A stretch of DNA of 64,000 nucleotides. Source: Anthostomella pinea. Taxonomy: Eukaryota; Ascomycota; Sordariomycetes; Xylariales; Xylariaceae. Location: positions 2,170,001 through 2,234,000 of the forward strand of contig CAUWAG010000004.1 in assembly GCA_963556695.1 (NCBI GenBank), given 5' to 3'. A program made the translations under genes and the position numbers. This document shows, in pieces, positions 1 to 10,569 of this stretch (positions are counted from its first letter, which is position 1; each line of letters opens with the position of its first letter). The notes below the pieces were generated by a model. The model was not told where the DNA came from. It did not search any database and was given only the letters and a program-made list of their open reading frames with translations.

Positions 1-39
1 ATCAGCAGAGATGGTGCTGAAGGACTAAAAGATCAAGAG

Positions 40-222
40 CCTGAAGGCCGAACTGGTGTCAGATTTGAGCCAATCGTCAGAGTGAAGTGTGTGTGTGTAT
101 TCTCTCTGTCTAGAGTGTCCTTGTGCGACCTTGCAGTTTTGTGCCAGAGGGGGCTGGATCGGGACGGAACAACTAGGTTCCGTTGTCTACCTGTCAGGGT
201 GCCTTTTAGGCGTACCTTTAAT
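40..222 (+). repeat. dispersed repeat, copy 1
   Basis: This block closely matches 49209-49390 in the same orientation, at roughly 85-90% identity by eye. Shared landmarks in order are a GAGCCAATCGTCAGAG start, a GTGTGTGTGT tract, a GTGTCCTTGTGCGACC segment, GCCAGAGGGGGCTGGATCGG and AGGCGTACCTTT. Differences are mostly single-base changes and small indels. It has no coding potential of its own, and a transposase-tail-like ORF follows directly. It is probably part of a DNA transposon or solo element; no family is assigned. Confidence 0.75.
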
Positions 223-238
223 CTAACAACTGGAGCGT

Positions 239-490
239 ATGCGCCCTAAAAAGCGCAGAAAGATCCCCAACCCGAATAAACGCTTCAAAAATATCCCGGA
301 TATTCTGGCAGCTAGTGAGGAACAGCCTCAAAGAGGCCGCAGGGCCACGCAGCCAGTGGTTATTAAAGATACCACTGATGAGGAGAAAGAGAATGAAAGC
401 TCTGATTCGGAAGAAGAAGAGGAGATTGTAGCCCCTAGAGAGACCCGTTTGGGCCAAAAGAGTCGCTGGCCGGCTAGACACGATAACTAA
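239..490 (+). CDS. small ORF resembling the C-terminal tail of a DDE (pogo/Fot1-type) transposase, relic
   Basis: The 83-residue ORF opens with a very basic segment (PKKRRKIPNPNKRFKNIPDI), continues with a basic RGRRAT patch, and ends in a serine/glutamate-rich acidic stretch. Tails of fungal pogo/Fot1 transposases often have such a basic 'NxxxxFxxI' motif, but no catalytic DDE core is visible because an in-frame stop lies just upstream at 224-226. It sits directly 3' of the dispersed repeat, which supports a transposon origin. It may be a dead 3' fragment and need not be expressed. The family assignment rests on the motif's general look only. Confidence 0.35.
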   Translation: MRPKKRRKIPNPNKRFKNIPDILAASEEQPQRGRRATQPVVIKDTTDEEKENESSDSEEEEEIVAPRETRLGQKSRWPARHDN

Positions 491-1785
491 ACCGCCATAG
501 ACGACTAGATTGCACATTTTAACAGCCGGAAACACCATGAATTGACTGATTTCGCTGTAAGTGAAGTTGTTGATGTTTTGGTGTGTGGCAGTAGATTTTG
601 CAGTCCGAGTGGTGGGGGTGGCCGAGTGGTGGGTGGGGCATGGTATGTGCAACACAAGACGACCGTGCAGATAGCCATTCCTGGGTGTAATACGCCACCA
701 TGCACTCCTGTACCCAACCTACATCTCCTCCAGTAGTGTCCTGAGTCATCGTCGGCTTTCGAGCTCCGGTGGAATGTTCTTCAGGACGCCTCGAAAGCTC
801 TCGATAACAGCGACCTTGTCGGTCGTTGCAGTTGGCTGTTTTGGGCCCCTGTGACAGCTTCTTGAACAAGAGTTCACAATCCTGCTGCAGGTCGACGTCT
901 GTTCGGCGGATCAGTTCGTGGCCCAGATCCCCAGTGGCGGCTTCTCTATCTGAAGGTCTGCGACTTTGGGACGGGGGAACGGATCGCAGTTCCTTGAATG
1001 TTCGCATCGGCGTTACTCTCTGATGCAGAGCGCATGATCCTCGTCTGGGCATGTCTGAAGGGCACTGTAATCATGTATGGCCTCAGATTGATTCTACATT
1101 ATTGCCTTCTGTGAGGTTCACGGTGTACGAGCAGCAGCAAGTGGGTCGAGGACCGGAACCTCCCCCCCCCCCCCCCCCCCTTTTTCGATTGCCCCTGAGC
1201 ATCCAATTGGAAAGCGCAAAGGGCAGCGCTGAGCAGGCCAGGCTTTGTACTCATCGCCCCAAGTACCACTCGGTGTGGTATTTTCGTGTGAAAAGAGTTC
1301 TCTCAAATATCGCAAGTTTGGTTCATGAGTCGGTATGATTCTACGAATGTGATGTGAACACAAACTGGCAGACTGGCAATAACGGAGGCTCCATCCTTCC
1401 CGAAGCATTCACACCGGCAAAGTAGGCACCGTGCACCCTTAATAAAATAGCCAAGACCGGATCTGGGATGGCGGGTTTGGGAATTTGCAATGGTTGGGTA
1501 TGGGGTTGCATCCCCTCTGCTTGGGCGGCAAGCTGACAGGGGCTGATTGGGTGAGACGTCACCGTGAGAGGTGGGAGGATTCTTGTGTATTCCGTTGCGA
1601 TGCAGCCACACAACAAGCTTTCTCCTCGCTTCCCATGGACTTCATTGATGGCAGACCTACGACCAAACTTACCAACAATCCCACCACACCAAGACAAGAC
1701 GGGGCCGGGTCATTACCGTCTACCTCTTACCACTTTCTGAAAGCCCATCCCCTTGCAGCAACTCAAGACCGCCACGGATGCTAGA
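491..1785. other. intergenic, no gene recognised
   Basis: No convincing coding region or RNA gene was seen. A run of about 19 cytosines lies near 1161-1180. The last ~150 bases before 1786 are the likely promoter and 5' leader of the secreted-protein gene. Confidence 0.5.
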
Positions 1786-2244
1786 ATGCGGTTCTCGGTC
1801 CCCTTCTTTGGCCTAGTCGCCTCTCTCCTCTCCACCGCCCTCGCATACGAGCAGTGGTCAGCCTACAAAATACCAGTCGACGAATCACCAGCCGAAAATT
1901 CACCAGACAGCGAGTGGAATGCCGAAGAGTGGACCGCCAAGCTTTACGCCACCAACGACTGCAGCGGAGACCCGATTGGCGACGGCGTGACGGCGCCGAC
2001 GCGCGGCCCGTCGTCCATCGGCAAGGTGATCGACGTCGTGGACGGCGTGGCGTCGGTCTGGCTGCCGGAGCCCCCGGACGGGGAGTCGTGGAGGACGTAC
2101 CGGGGCCGCGCCGTCCACTACGCGTGCGAGGGGACCCAGCTGGGCGCGCGGCACGCCGGCGGCTGTCAGCCTGTGAGGAGCGCCGGCGGTGGCGGACCCG
2201 ATGTCGGTTGCATCATGCCGAGCCGTGGGATACATGCGCGCTAG
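1786..2244 (+). CDS. small secreted cysteine-containing protein (hypothetical)
   Basis: I chose the ATG at 1786 because it begins a clean secretion signal: MRF, then a hydrophobic core (VPFFGLVASLLSTALA), with likely cleavage after ALA near residue 20. An upstream in-frame ATG would bury that signal. The mature part is about 130 residues, acidic, with four cysteines (in NDCSG, YACEG, GGCQP and VGCIM), enough for two disulfides. The 3' half is very GC-rich. No family is recognised. Length, signal and cysteine content match the usual profile of small secreted fungal proteins, some of which are effectors, but nothing here shows such a role. It appears intronless. Confidence 0.6.
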   Translation: MRFSVPFFGLVASLLSTALAYEQWSAYKIPVDESPAENSPDSEWNAEEWTAKLYATNDCSGDPIGDGVTAPTRGPSSIGKVIDVVDGVASVWLPEPPDGESWRTYRGRAVHYACEGTQLGARHAGGCQPVRSAGGGGPDVGCIMPSRGIHAR

Positions 2245-2736
2245 CCTGCCTGATTCTTTAAGTGTTCTTATTGCTGCGAAGGGAGGGAGGGAGGGCGTTT
2301 GGCGATGGGATGGCACGGTTTGATGAGGGAAGCAACTATGCATAGCAAGGCGCTGGGCCACTGGCGATGTATCCTTGGCTGTGTATTACAGCATAAATTG
2401 GAGCAAGGATTGCGTTCGGGACTCCAGATGAACTTCCAGACTGTCATTGCGAACAGTCAGCCAGGCAACGGAGCCTTTGAATCTGGGATCGCTATGTCGA
2501 CTACCGGGCTGGGAGAAGAATTGAGGTCTACGACTATGACAGTAAATGTAGACAACTCGTGTTATTGGGGCGAAGCCTATGGGAACGGGAACCCTAAGGT
2601 CGGTACTCCTAGGCGACATATAACCCTTTACAAGCCGCAGGCTGTAGCAACCTCGATGTAGTATTGTGTGCATTCTGTTATGTCTTCCGCTTCCGACCAG
2701 CGAGTATCCAGGTGGGTCGAATAACTCACGGTATAT
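2245..2736. other. intergenic between convergent genes
   Basis: Short 3'-3' spacer between the secreted-protein gene and the disrupted kinase gene. Nothing else was recognised. Confidence 0.5.
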
Positions 2737-3606
2737 CTACAGGAAAGCGCCAGTCGTCAGTCCGTACATGATCCCCTGCAGCTGTCTTATTTCTCGATCG
2801 CAACGTTTTCCCAACTTCGCCAGTACCGCTTCCCTGAACTCCACATCCCACTCGTCCACACACTGGCGAGACAGACTGGCCTGCTCAAAGCCGACGGGGT
2901 ATATTCCGCTCATCGCCCAGTCGATGAGCCACAGCTTGTCGGTGGCCTCGTCGAGGACAATGTTCCGCGGTGCGATGTCCTGGTGTGTGAGTACGAGATC
3001 CTCGAACTGGAACCTTGGTATGTCTTCGAAAGCCTGCCGTAACCGATGGCATACGTCTAGCTTGTGGTTGTACCAGTCCTCCATCTCCTCGAGGTTTGCG
3101 AAGGGGCCAGCGCCGTAATCCGTGAACCACGGTCCGTCCCATGGTGAATCACCCGTACCTCCGACAGGACCTGGCTGTATTTTGTTGAAGGGCTTTGACT
3201 GCATGTCGTCTATCCACTTCGCCACTTGTGTGACCACTTCATCCCGCCTTTATTCGTTGAGTTCAGGCCACGCATCGTCCAATACACGACCCGGAACGAA
3301 GTCCATGACCATATACCAACCTTACATGTCAAATTCAAGGTGGTTTTCAAGGGGGCCACGGAACATTCGATGCACAGTAGGAACAGGAAAGCCCTGGCTT
3401 GCAGCGAACTTCTGGTTTTCGGCTTCCCACTGCGTCAGGCAGGCTCCCCCCTTGAGTACGAGGTGTTCCGAGATCCGAACTACCTTGCTGACGTTGATGT
3501 TGTATATGATAGGCGCCGTTTGGAAGAGGCGCATGAGATGGTCGTCAGTCACGCTGGCTAGGTCTGCGGAACCCGAAGCACCCAGTGGGTATGGCTGCTC
3601 CCCCAT
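2737..3606 (-). pseudogene. aminoglycoside-phosphotransferase (APH)-family kinase, interrupted by two in-frame TAA codons
   Basis: One continuous minus-strand frame of about 290 codons encodes an APH-like fold typical of the fungal 'phosphotransferase enzyme family'. It contains an N-lobe strand pair with KVVRISEHLVLKGG, a hinge-like MVMDFVPGRVLDDAWPELNE, and QVAKWIDDMQ. The Brenner catalytic motif is intact (THQDIAPRNIVLD: H-x-D-x4-N), followed by the metal-binding LIDW. Two TAA stops lie in the same frame at 3324-3322 (after LEFDM) and 3252-3250 (after WPELNE), both inside family-conserved sequence. Splicing out the stretch would delete conserved hinge residues, so I read these as nonsense codons. 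Each could derive from CAA by C-to-T change, as expected from RIP. Substrates of these fungal proteins are unknown. Confidence 0.75.
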
Positions 3607-4528
3607 CGAGTCCTCAACTGCGCTCGAAGTTAACAGCTACATCAACAGTGACACGCAATACCTCAGCAACCATAGACCTCTGGGGGGGGGGGACTATATT
3701 GCTGTGACAGTATATTGGGGTGTGATGTGACCCAATAGCTCGACTGTTCACTTGGGGACCTCAACGACTCGTTTGGTAGGGGGAAGAAGCACTAACTTAC
3801 GTCTATCCGACATGGCCAACGATTAACGAAATGGTAGTTCCAGCTTGTTCCGAAATGCAAGTGGCTTGCTTATATGACCAACTCGAGAGTTTGCTGTGGA
3901 TAAAGTCGTTAAGATGTATACTTCGCGCGTATTGGTGATGGGTCGAGCCGCACGGCATCGAGACGAATCGAAGTATGTATGTGTATGCGCCGGAGGGTCC
4001 CTTCCTTAAGGCCACCGAGGACACCTTCGTGGATTCCGACTTGATGGTCCGGCGCTTAATGGGGTGGATAGCAAAACCCACTGAAAAGCCTCACGTCGCC
4101 AAGCTCCAATGGACCCTAGCATAATAGGGGGGCCAACATCACCAAGTTAAGTGGGGCGCAATTGCAGCTGGTCGCCAGCCGTTGGCCGACCGAAAAAGGG
4201 GTTGATTAGGTATACAGCGTAGATACTTCATAGCTAACTAAAAAGAGAACAATGTCGCCCTCACATTAAGCATCGTGGTATGTATCAGATTGAATCGTAT
4301 CATGAAAGATGCAATAGAGTAATTATCTCGTGCTGTCTCCATGAAGACCATACCGGATGACTGTAAATCCACCGCCCCTGAGGCCTCTTTGAGGTGTATA
4401 TCATACCGCCCAAGCCTCGCATCTTCCAGTATTACCGAATTCAATCTGGTGACATGGGCGAGTCTCCGCGTTTGGGTATATGCCCCCCATCTCTCGTGTC
4501 TGCTTCTCCCCAACCCCAGGTACCAATT
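3607..4528. other. intergenic
   Basis: No gene recognised. The first ~150 bases are the former promoter side of the disrupted kinase and contain a G run near 3681-3690. Confidence 0.45.
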
Positions 4529-4921
4529 CTAGCTTCCTCTGTACGTCGTGTAGCTATAAGGCGCCAACAGCAGCGGTACGTGGTAATGCTGTCCCTTCTG
4601 CACCGTGAACGTGACCAGAACCTCGGGGAAGAAGGTGTTCTCGACGCCAAAGTAGCTCCCCGTGTCGAACCGCAGTGTCCACGTGGACTTGTCCTCGACC
4701 TCGCTCAGCACGTCCTCGAGGGAATATGTCGGGACGTCGCCGCCGGAGTGGGCGCTGGAGTAGGGCAGCCAGGCCTTGATGCGGCCGTCGTCGTCGGTCT
4801 GGGACTCGAAGGTCTTGAGGGGGGCGTGGCCGCCCTCGAGCTTGACGCGCACGGCCTTGGCGGGCTTGCCGACCGAGGTGTCGAGGATGTGGCACGTAAT
4901 GGGGTCTTTGTCGTCTGCCAT
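4529..4921 (-). CDS. 5-hydroxyisourate hydrolase (transthyretin-like)
   Basis: Hydrolyses 5-hydroxyisourate, the product of urate oxidase, to OHCU in purine (urate) degradation. The 130-residue intronless protein has the family's signature N-terminus (ITCHILDTSVGKPA, with the active-site histidine) and the central W-L-P-Y segment. It ends exactly in the diagnostic C-terminal YRGS tetrapeptide, which separates HIU hydrolases from true transthyretins. Length is typical (110-140). There is no mitochondrial leader or signal peptide; family members act in the cytosol or peroxisome, and the C-terminus is not a PTS1. No other purine-catabolism gene is adjacent. Confidence 0.93.
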   Translation of the reverse strand: MADDKDPITCHILDTSVGKPAKAVRVKLEGGHAPLKTFESQTDDDGRIKAWLPYSSAHSGGDVPTYSLEDVLSEVEDKSTWTLRFDTGSYFGVENTFFPEVLVTFTVQKGQHYHVPLLLAPYSYTTYRGS

Positions 4922-7279
4922 GGTGGCGGTTGTGTGTGAATTTGCGTGGTTCGCTCGCGGTAGTCGGAGACCCCGTGGTAGTATGAAGCGAAAACCACAG
5001 ATACGGACGTCTCAAAGGGTAGATGAGCCTGGCAGCAGGTGAGTTAAGTAGGCGTTGCTGGAGCTCGGGGAACGCGATTTGAACGTCTTCAAGCTGTGAG
5101 TGTACATCGACGAGCTCAGTAGGACATAAGACGAGTGAGGCGAAGCTCTTGGTGGGGCGGTGGATGCAGCTGTCGGCAACCGTGTAGGATGATCGTCTTC
5201 CACTGCGAGTCGTATCAGGCGAGTACGAGGTAGGCAGGTTGCTCAAGCACCAAGGGGTGTGACAAGTGGAAGGCTGCACATGGATACCTATTCTCGGGGG
5301 CGGCCGGCCGGCTTCGGTGCTTGCCCCAGGTGGAGCCCCGCCCCCACCAGCACCGGGTCAGCGCCTGGCTCCACTGGGGCTCCAGCCAGTGGAGAGGCAG
5401 AGGGGCAGCTCGGTACCTCATGTTGATACCGTGACACCAGTGCCACCGTATGATGGAGAGAGAGGCAATGTTTTTATTTAGCAACAGACCTCGCAATGAT
5501 CATCTCCCTTCGACTGCGTGCGTGGCTGATCAATGATCAGTATCAAGAGTACCGAGAGCTGCCACAATCCCTCAGGACCCTCATACGCCTCAGTCGGTGT
5601 TGATCGGTCGGTTAGGTCGGTCTCACCGGGACAGTGGACTTCGGGGCCATTTGGGGCTGAAGATGGGCGACGTTGTACTATTCGGGAGCACAGCACCTGA
5701 AGATGTGACATGACATCTAATAATAGCCTCACGCAAACGGCAGCCTGCGTAGCACATGTACGTAATTCGATGGTTCGTCCTTCCCACAGAAGATTGTGTC
5801 ATTCATGGCGTACCTTAACATGTACAGTTGCTCAACATTACCTAATGCTCAAGTGTGATCATTACCCCTATGTCAGAGTTGCCAGCTCGGGCACCGAAGG
5901 TATATGTAAGTTAGTAGGCAGCCACTTTCATGTCCATCACGCTCATTGATAGCATTGGACCTCACTGCCCAGCTACTCAAACTGACGAGACAGCACCACT
6001 ACCAAGAGTAACTACCGGTAGGCACCCGCGAACACCAACACCATTCTCCTCATACGTTCAGTCTATGCAAGTCAGATGCGGGAGGTGCCGGGCCGCAATG
6101 CTAAGATCAATTTGGATGGATGGGTGTCCCAGCCCAACTGCCGGCTCTGATGGCTCGCTTTCGACTGCAAGATATCGGTTGGGCTTGGTCAGCCCATTGA
6201 TTGTGATGTGACAAACAGTCTTTTCCCCATAGCCCCCCTTATCAAGCTGGCTGACATGCAATACTACCCTAAAACGCATCAACGCTTCTTGCCACTCGCA
6301 GTATTGAACATGGTTGCTTCGATGTCTTTCCAATGTTGTGGCCAGTGTACTCTAACTAGCTAACAAAAACCAGCATTGCCGCTTCGGAACCGTCCTGCAA
6401 GGCCAGTGTGGTCCGTGACTGGCTGACTATGGCTTGGGGGCCATAGTGGTATAAGGCTCGCAGTGAATGTCGGTGAAGCTGATATTGACAGCCAGAACAG
6501 CCGAGTTTGGCCCCCATCTAGCATGCCCCAGCCATTGGATGTTGAAAGAGAATTGAGGAATTCAGACCTGTTGGACGGCAGGTTCTGCCAGAACTGAGAG
6601 CCAAGCTCTCGAAGCAGAGAGACAATGGACTCGTCGTGCCCATGGGAAGATAAGCAATCTACAAATGAACGGTCTAGAACTTCCATGGTATCTTTGGACT
6701 ACGGTAGGCCGCACCGGGTGTTTCACTGGAAGACGGCAAGAATCACTGCTTTACATGCTTCAGCTCGCGCCCTGGTGGTCATGATGAGTATATCTACAGA
6801 GCAGAAATCACCAGCTGCATCTCATGAGACTCGGATGGCGACCAAGAAAGTCGACTAACTAATCACAATGTGTCTTTTGGTCTCTGTCGAGATACCACAA
6901 TGGACCTCGCAGTACAAGGCCCTTACGTCCAACAAAGACAAGCTCAAATAACAACAAAAGAGATAGCATAATGCATTGTAAGAACCTAAGGCTTCGATGT
7001 CAAAGACATTGTTTTAATGAATACCGGTTCAATAAACAAGGAAGGCCGTAAAAGGAATCTGCCAAGGTGATACACATACATAGTGAACGAAACACCGCCA
7101 TCGATCGAGGGCACCTGAAGGTGTTTCATTTCTCACTAGCATTCCGTTTCAAATCAAGTCTGTTGCGCCTTCGCAAAGCCGCGAGTCAAGTCTGCTCTAT
7201 TTACACTGGTTGTAATATTAGCATAGACCCGAGACTCGCGAATACGTATCGTCTTGAGAGACGACGTAACGCGCAACCG
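4922..7279. other. long intergenic region
   Basis: About 2.3 kb between the HIU hydrolase and the SprT-like gene, which are divergently transcribed. Several 60-110 codon frames exist on both strands, but none has recognisable domains, plausible splice structure or consistent composition. The stretch immediately upstream of 7280 is likely 5' leader. I see no RNA gene. Confidence 0.45.
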
Positions 7280-8620
7280 ATGTCTGAATCTCTGCTTTTC
7301 CCCTCTTCTACTGCCTCCTCTTCTTCCTCATCTTCTTCCTTTGTCTCTTCTCCAGTCTCTTCTCCGTCTGACCTTTCTTCGTCCTTCTTTTCTACACGGG
7401 AGGGCGACGCCAAGCCCAACAAAGATGTAACGCAGACAGGTCTGGAAATTGCAGGCCATAGCGTCGCAGAGCTTGTAGGTTTTATTCTGCATGGCTCAAC
7501 AGCCAGAGTCCAAGGTATGGAGGGTATCATCAAGCACATGTCGGATTGTGCTCCAGATAGCCCAGGCAAGAGCGACCTCTGGACGTTTCTCATTTGCGTC
7601 GACCAAGCCTTTTTTTCTGAGCGTCTTTTGGAAGCGCACGGCGCGACGGTAGACCTCAACGTGGAGATGTACAGTCATGAGAAGAACCACGGCGTGACGC
7701 AGTTGGTGTCGAAGGGCGATGATCGGAGCCTGCCCCGTCTTGTCATCAGCATGTTCGGGTCCCTCCAGCGCGACATGAGCAAGAATGTAACCCTCCCTGC
7801 TCTCTACTGTCTGAAGCATCTCATCCACGAGATGGTCCACGCCTTCATCCAGCTCTACCACGACGGCCGCGCGGGAGACGACGTGCACATCAATGATGCC
7901 AACGACCCGGAAGGCCCGCGGGCAGGGCACGGGCTGGCGTTCTGGGCGATATACAACCACATCATCGGTGTTTGCGAGTCGTATGATCCGGTACTTGCGG
8001 GACTAGGCAGCGCAACAGAGTTGCCCTATATGTCCGTCAGGGATATGCACACGCGCAGGGTTCGTAACGATATCAAGGCCCTCAAGAAACGAGTAGACAA
8101 GCTTGAAAGGAGTCTGGAGTATACCGCTGACGTAGCTGAAAGCGAGCTGGAGGATAGTGACACTGAGCCAGAGTGGGATGGATCAGCGCTCCGTCGGAAG
8201 CGGGCTGTCCGTCTCCAGGCCGAACAGGAGCAGGACGAAAGGATTCGTCGGGTTCGGGCTGATTTTGAAGAGGGCCGGCAGAGGCAGGACGAGAAGCTCC
8301 GCCAGGCGCTGGCGGCTCTCAAAAGGGCCCAGGAGGAGCGCGACGAAGTGATGCTCTGGACGCAAACCACCCTTCGACGAATGCGAATTGTGCATGAGAA
8401 TCACAATCTCCAGCTCCGTCAGCTCTATGGGGATCTTGAGGAGGAGCGGGCGAGCCGGGGGATAGGAGACGCGATGCTTCAAGGATCTCTGACCGCCATT
8501 CAGGAGGACCTTTCAGCGCGCCGAGCGCCTCCACGGCGGCAGCGGCAAGAGACGTCCTCCTCCTCACCTTGGCTTAAGCTTTTGGTCTGTGTCGGGGTAG
8601 CCCTTGTAGTTTTATGGTGA
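7280..8620 (+). CDS. SprT-like zinc metalloprotease-type protein with coiled coil and C-terminal membrane anchor
   Basis: The frame is open further upstream, but the ATG at 7280 is the first likely start; upstream residues look like leader sequence. The product is 446 residues. Residues ~10-40 are a serine-rich low-complexity tract. The SprT-like core carries H183-E-M-V-H187 within KHLIHEMVHAF, and a plausible third zinc ligand H217 in GPRAGHGLAFW. A long charged coiled coil spans ~260-400 (KKRVDKLERSL; QERDEVMLW). The protein ends in a hydrophobic segment (WLKLLVCVGVALVVLW) with essentially nothing after it, the layout of a tail-anchored membrane protein. SprT proteins include the DNA-protein-crosslink protease SPRTN, but membrane anchoring suggests another role. 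GET3, which inserts tail-anchored proteins, is the next gene. Confidence 0.75.
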   Translation: MSESLLFPSSTASSSSSSSSFVSSPVSSPSDLSSSFFSTREGDAKPNKDVTQTGLEIAGHSVAELVGFILHGSTARVQGMEGIIKHMSDCAPDSPGKSDLWTFLICVDQAFFSERLLEAHGATVDLNVEMYSHEKNHGVTQLVSKGDDRSLPRLVISMFGSLQRDMSKNVTLPALYCLKHLIHEMVHAFIQLYHDGRAGDDVHINDANDPEGPRAGHGLAFWAIYNHIIGVCESYDPVLAGLGSATELPYMSVRDMHTRRVRNDIKALKKRVDKLERSLEYTADVAESELEDSDTEPEWDGSALRRKRAVRLQAEQEQDERIRRVRADFEEGRQRQDEKLRQALAALKRAQEERDEVMLWTQTTLRRMRIVHENHNLQLRQLYGDLEEERASRGIGDAMLQGSLTAIQEDLSARRAPPRRQRQETSSSSPWLKLLVCVGVALVVLW

Positions 8621-9504
8621 TCATGACTGAATGGGAAAGTGCGGTTTCGGGTTGGATACCTCTGGAGCATGCCCGTCGGCCGCTTGGATCTTGTCCACAT
8701 TTGGTATCGGAGGAGGTAAGTATCTAGAATTGTTTCTCTTCGTTTTCTGACTGTTGCATGGTAGGTAAGAAAGGTATCTTTAGATGGATTTCTTGCTTTA
8801 TAACTATGCAGCAAAGCATGCAATATTCGGAATTTCCAACTTACCTGAGAATGATATCACTGTGAACGCCGACATAAGGTACCTAGTCAGTCAGACACTG
8901 TTGTTGCCGCCCCAGTGATAGCCCCAAATCTCCAGGTGGGCATGGCTGGGGTCATCTTCATCCTCTCAACCCAGCAGGTTGAGAGATGGTATCGACCTTG
9001 GAATCAATTCAGGCTCTGCCGCAACCTTGAGCAAAGTAACGGTTTTTTTCTTGGTGGGTGATGGCCGAACTCTGTTAGTCTTTTTTCCCCTTAACCGCAA
9101 CGCCAATATGGCTTTAGCGAAACCTTTGTCCTTCCTCCATAGTTTACGAGAGCCCTATATAAATAAACGTGTATCCTCGCACGGAAATCTCGCGATGATG
9201 GCTGGCATAGGCTGGGTAGTTCAAGTTACCCCTGAACCCCTGATAAAAAACTAGGTACCGATTACGTAGGTACCCCGTACCCCAGGGAAGTCAGTGCACA
9301 GACCACCTTCAATGTAGATTCCAGGTTGGAGGCAACCCCACCATCAATGACGCCGCGGGGCACGAAGCTCGACCTCTCCTTGCCTGCTTGCCTGCTCTAT
9401 TCCTCAATTTCACCCTAATAATCAGATCTGCCTCCCTACTTAGATAACCTGCTTCTACTCGATTTCAACTGACACCGTTCTCCCGTTCTCCACTGCTGCC
9501 CATC
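8621..9504. other. intergenic; 3' end of SprT-like gene and promoter of GET3
   Basis: No gene recognised. The last ~100 bases before 9505 are pyrimidine-rich (CT-rich), common in 5' leaders of fungal housekeeping genes. Confidence 0.5.
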
Positions 9505-10569
9505 ATGTCCGCAGCAGTAATTTCCACCGACGACGAGTTCGAACCGAGCCTACAGTCGATCCTTGACCAGAAGACGCTGCGATGGATCTTTGTCGGCGGT
9601 AAAGGTGGTGTAGGCAAGACGACAACCTCGTGCTCGCTCGCCATCCAGCTCGCCAAAGTGCGCCGGTCTGTCCTGCTCATCTCGACCGATCCTGCACACA
9701 ACCTCTCGGATGCCTTCTCGCAAAAGTTTGGCAAGGAGGCGCGCCTGGTCGAGGGTTTCTCGAACCTGAGCGCCATGGAGATTGACCCCAACGGGAGTAT
9801 CCAAGACCTCCTGGCAAATGGCGACGAATCCGACAACAATCCGATGGGCGGTATGGGTGGCATGATGCAAGATCTGGCATTCGCTGTGAGTATCCACGAT
9901 GTGAAGAAGGCTTGCGCTTACACTCACGATGTACAGATACCCGGCATCGACGAAGCCATGTCGTTCGCCGAAGTCCTGAAGCAAGTCAAGTCGCTATCCT
10001 ACGAGACCATTATTTTCGACACGGCACCCACGGGTCACACACTGCGCTTCCTTCAATTCCCCTCCACTCTCGAGAAGGCTCTGGCCAAGGTCTCCCAACT
10101 CTCCAGCCAATATGGACCCCTACTGAACGGCTTCCTCGGCTCGCAAGGACAGCTTCCCAACGGACAGAATCTGAACGAGATGATGGAGAAGCTGGAAGGC
10201 CTTCGCGAAACGATCTCTGAAGTCAACACGCAGTTCAAGGACGAGAACCTGACTACCTTCGTCTGCGTATGCATAGCCGAGTTTCTCAGCCTGTACGAGA
10301 CGGAACGAATGATCCAGGAGCTCGGCAGCTACGGCATCGACACCCACTGCATCGTGGTGAACCAGCTCCTATTCCCAAAGGCAGGGAGCGAGTGTGACCA
10401 ATGCAATGCGAGGAGGAAGATGCAGAAGAAGTACCTGGATCAGATTGAGGAGCTCTACGACGAGTTCAACGTTGTCAGGATGCCGCTCCTGGTGGAGGAG
10501 GTCCGCGGCAAGGAGAGACTCGAGAAGTTCAGCGACATGTTGATCCACCCCTATGTACCTCCGGAGTAG
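9505..10569 (+). CDS. get3: GET3 / ArsA-type ATPase, tail-anchored protein targeting
   Basis: Cytosolic homodimeric ATPase that shuttles tail-anchored proteins to the ER GET1/GET2 receptor. It has the deviant P-loop GKGGVGKT at residues 32-39, Switch I DPAHN at 62-66, the inter-subunit zinc CxxC (C280-C283, CDQC) and the conserved [10 protein letters not shown] and helical GMGGMMQ segments. One intron interrupts the gene: exons 9505-9885 and 9937-10569, removing 51 nt (GTGAG...TACAG) so that LAFA joins [13 protein letters not shown] as in orthologues. Spliced length is 337 residues, normal for the family. The intron is a multiple of three and has no stop, so unspliced mRNA stays open. Confidence 0.96.
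   Translation: MSAAVISTDDEFEPSLQSILDQKTLRWIFVGGKGGVGKTTTSCSLAIQLAKVRRSVLLISTDPAHNLSDAFSQKFGKEARLVEGFSNLSAMEIDPNGSIQDLLANGDESDNNPMGGMGGMMQDLAFAVSIHDVKKACAYTHDVQIPGIDEAMSFAEVLKQVKSLSYETIIFDTAPTGHTLRFLQFPSTLEKALAKVSQLSSQYGPLLNGFLGSQGQLPNGQNLNEMMEKLEGLRETISEVNTQFKDENLTTFVCVCIAEFLSLYETERMIQELGSYGIDTHCIVVNQLLFPKAGSECDQCNARRKMQKKYLDQIEELYDEFNVVRMPLLVEEVRGKERLEKFSDMLIHPYVPPE
9886..9936 (+). other. in-frame, stop-free 51-nt intron of get3
   Basis: Starts GTGAG and ends ACAG, lying exactly on codon boundaries. Retention would insert 17 residues between Ala127 and Ile128 without changing frame. Orthologous Get3 proteins lack this insertion, so I call it an intron. Confidence 0.85.

Noticed and set aside
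1161..1181. Poly-C run as a regulatory element
   Set aside because: Simple homopolymer without context.
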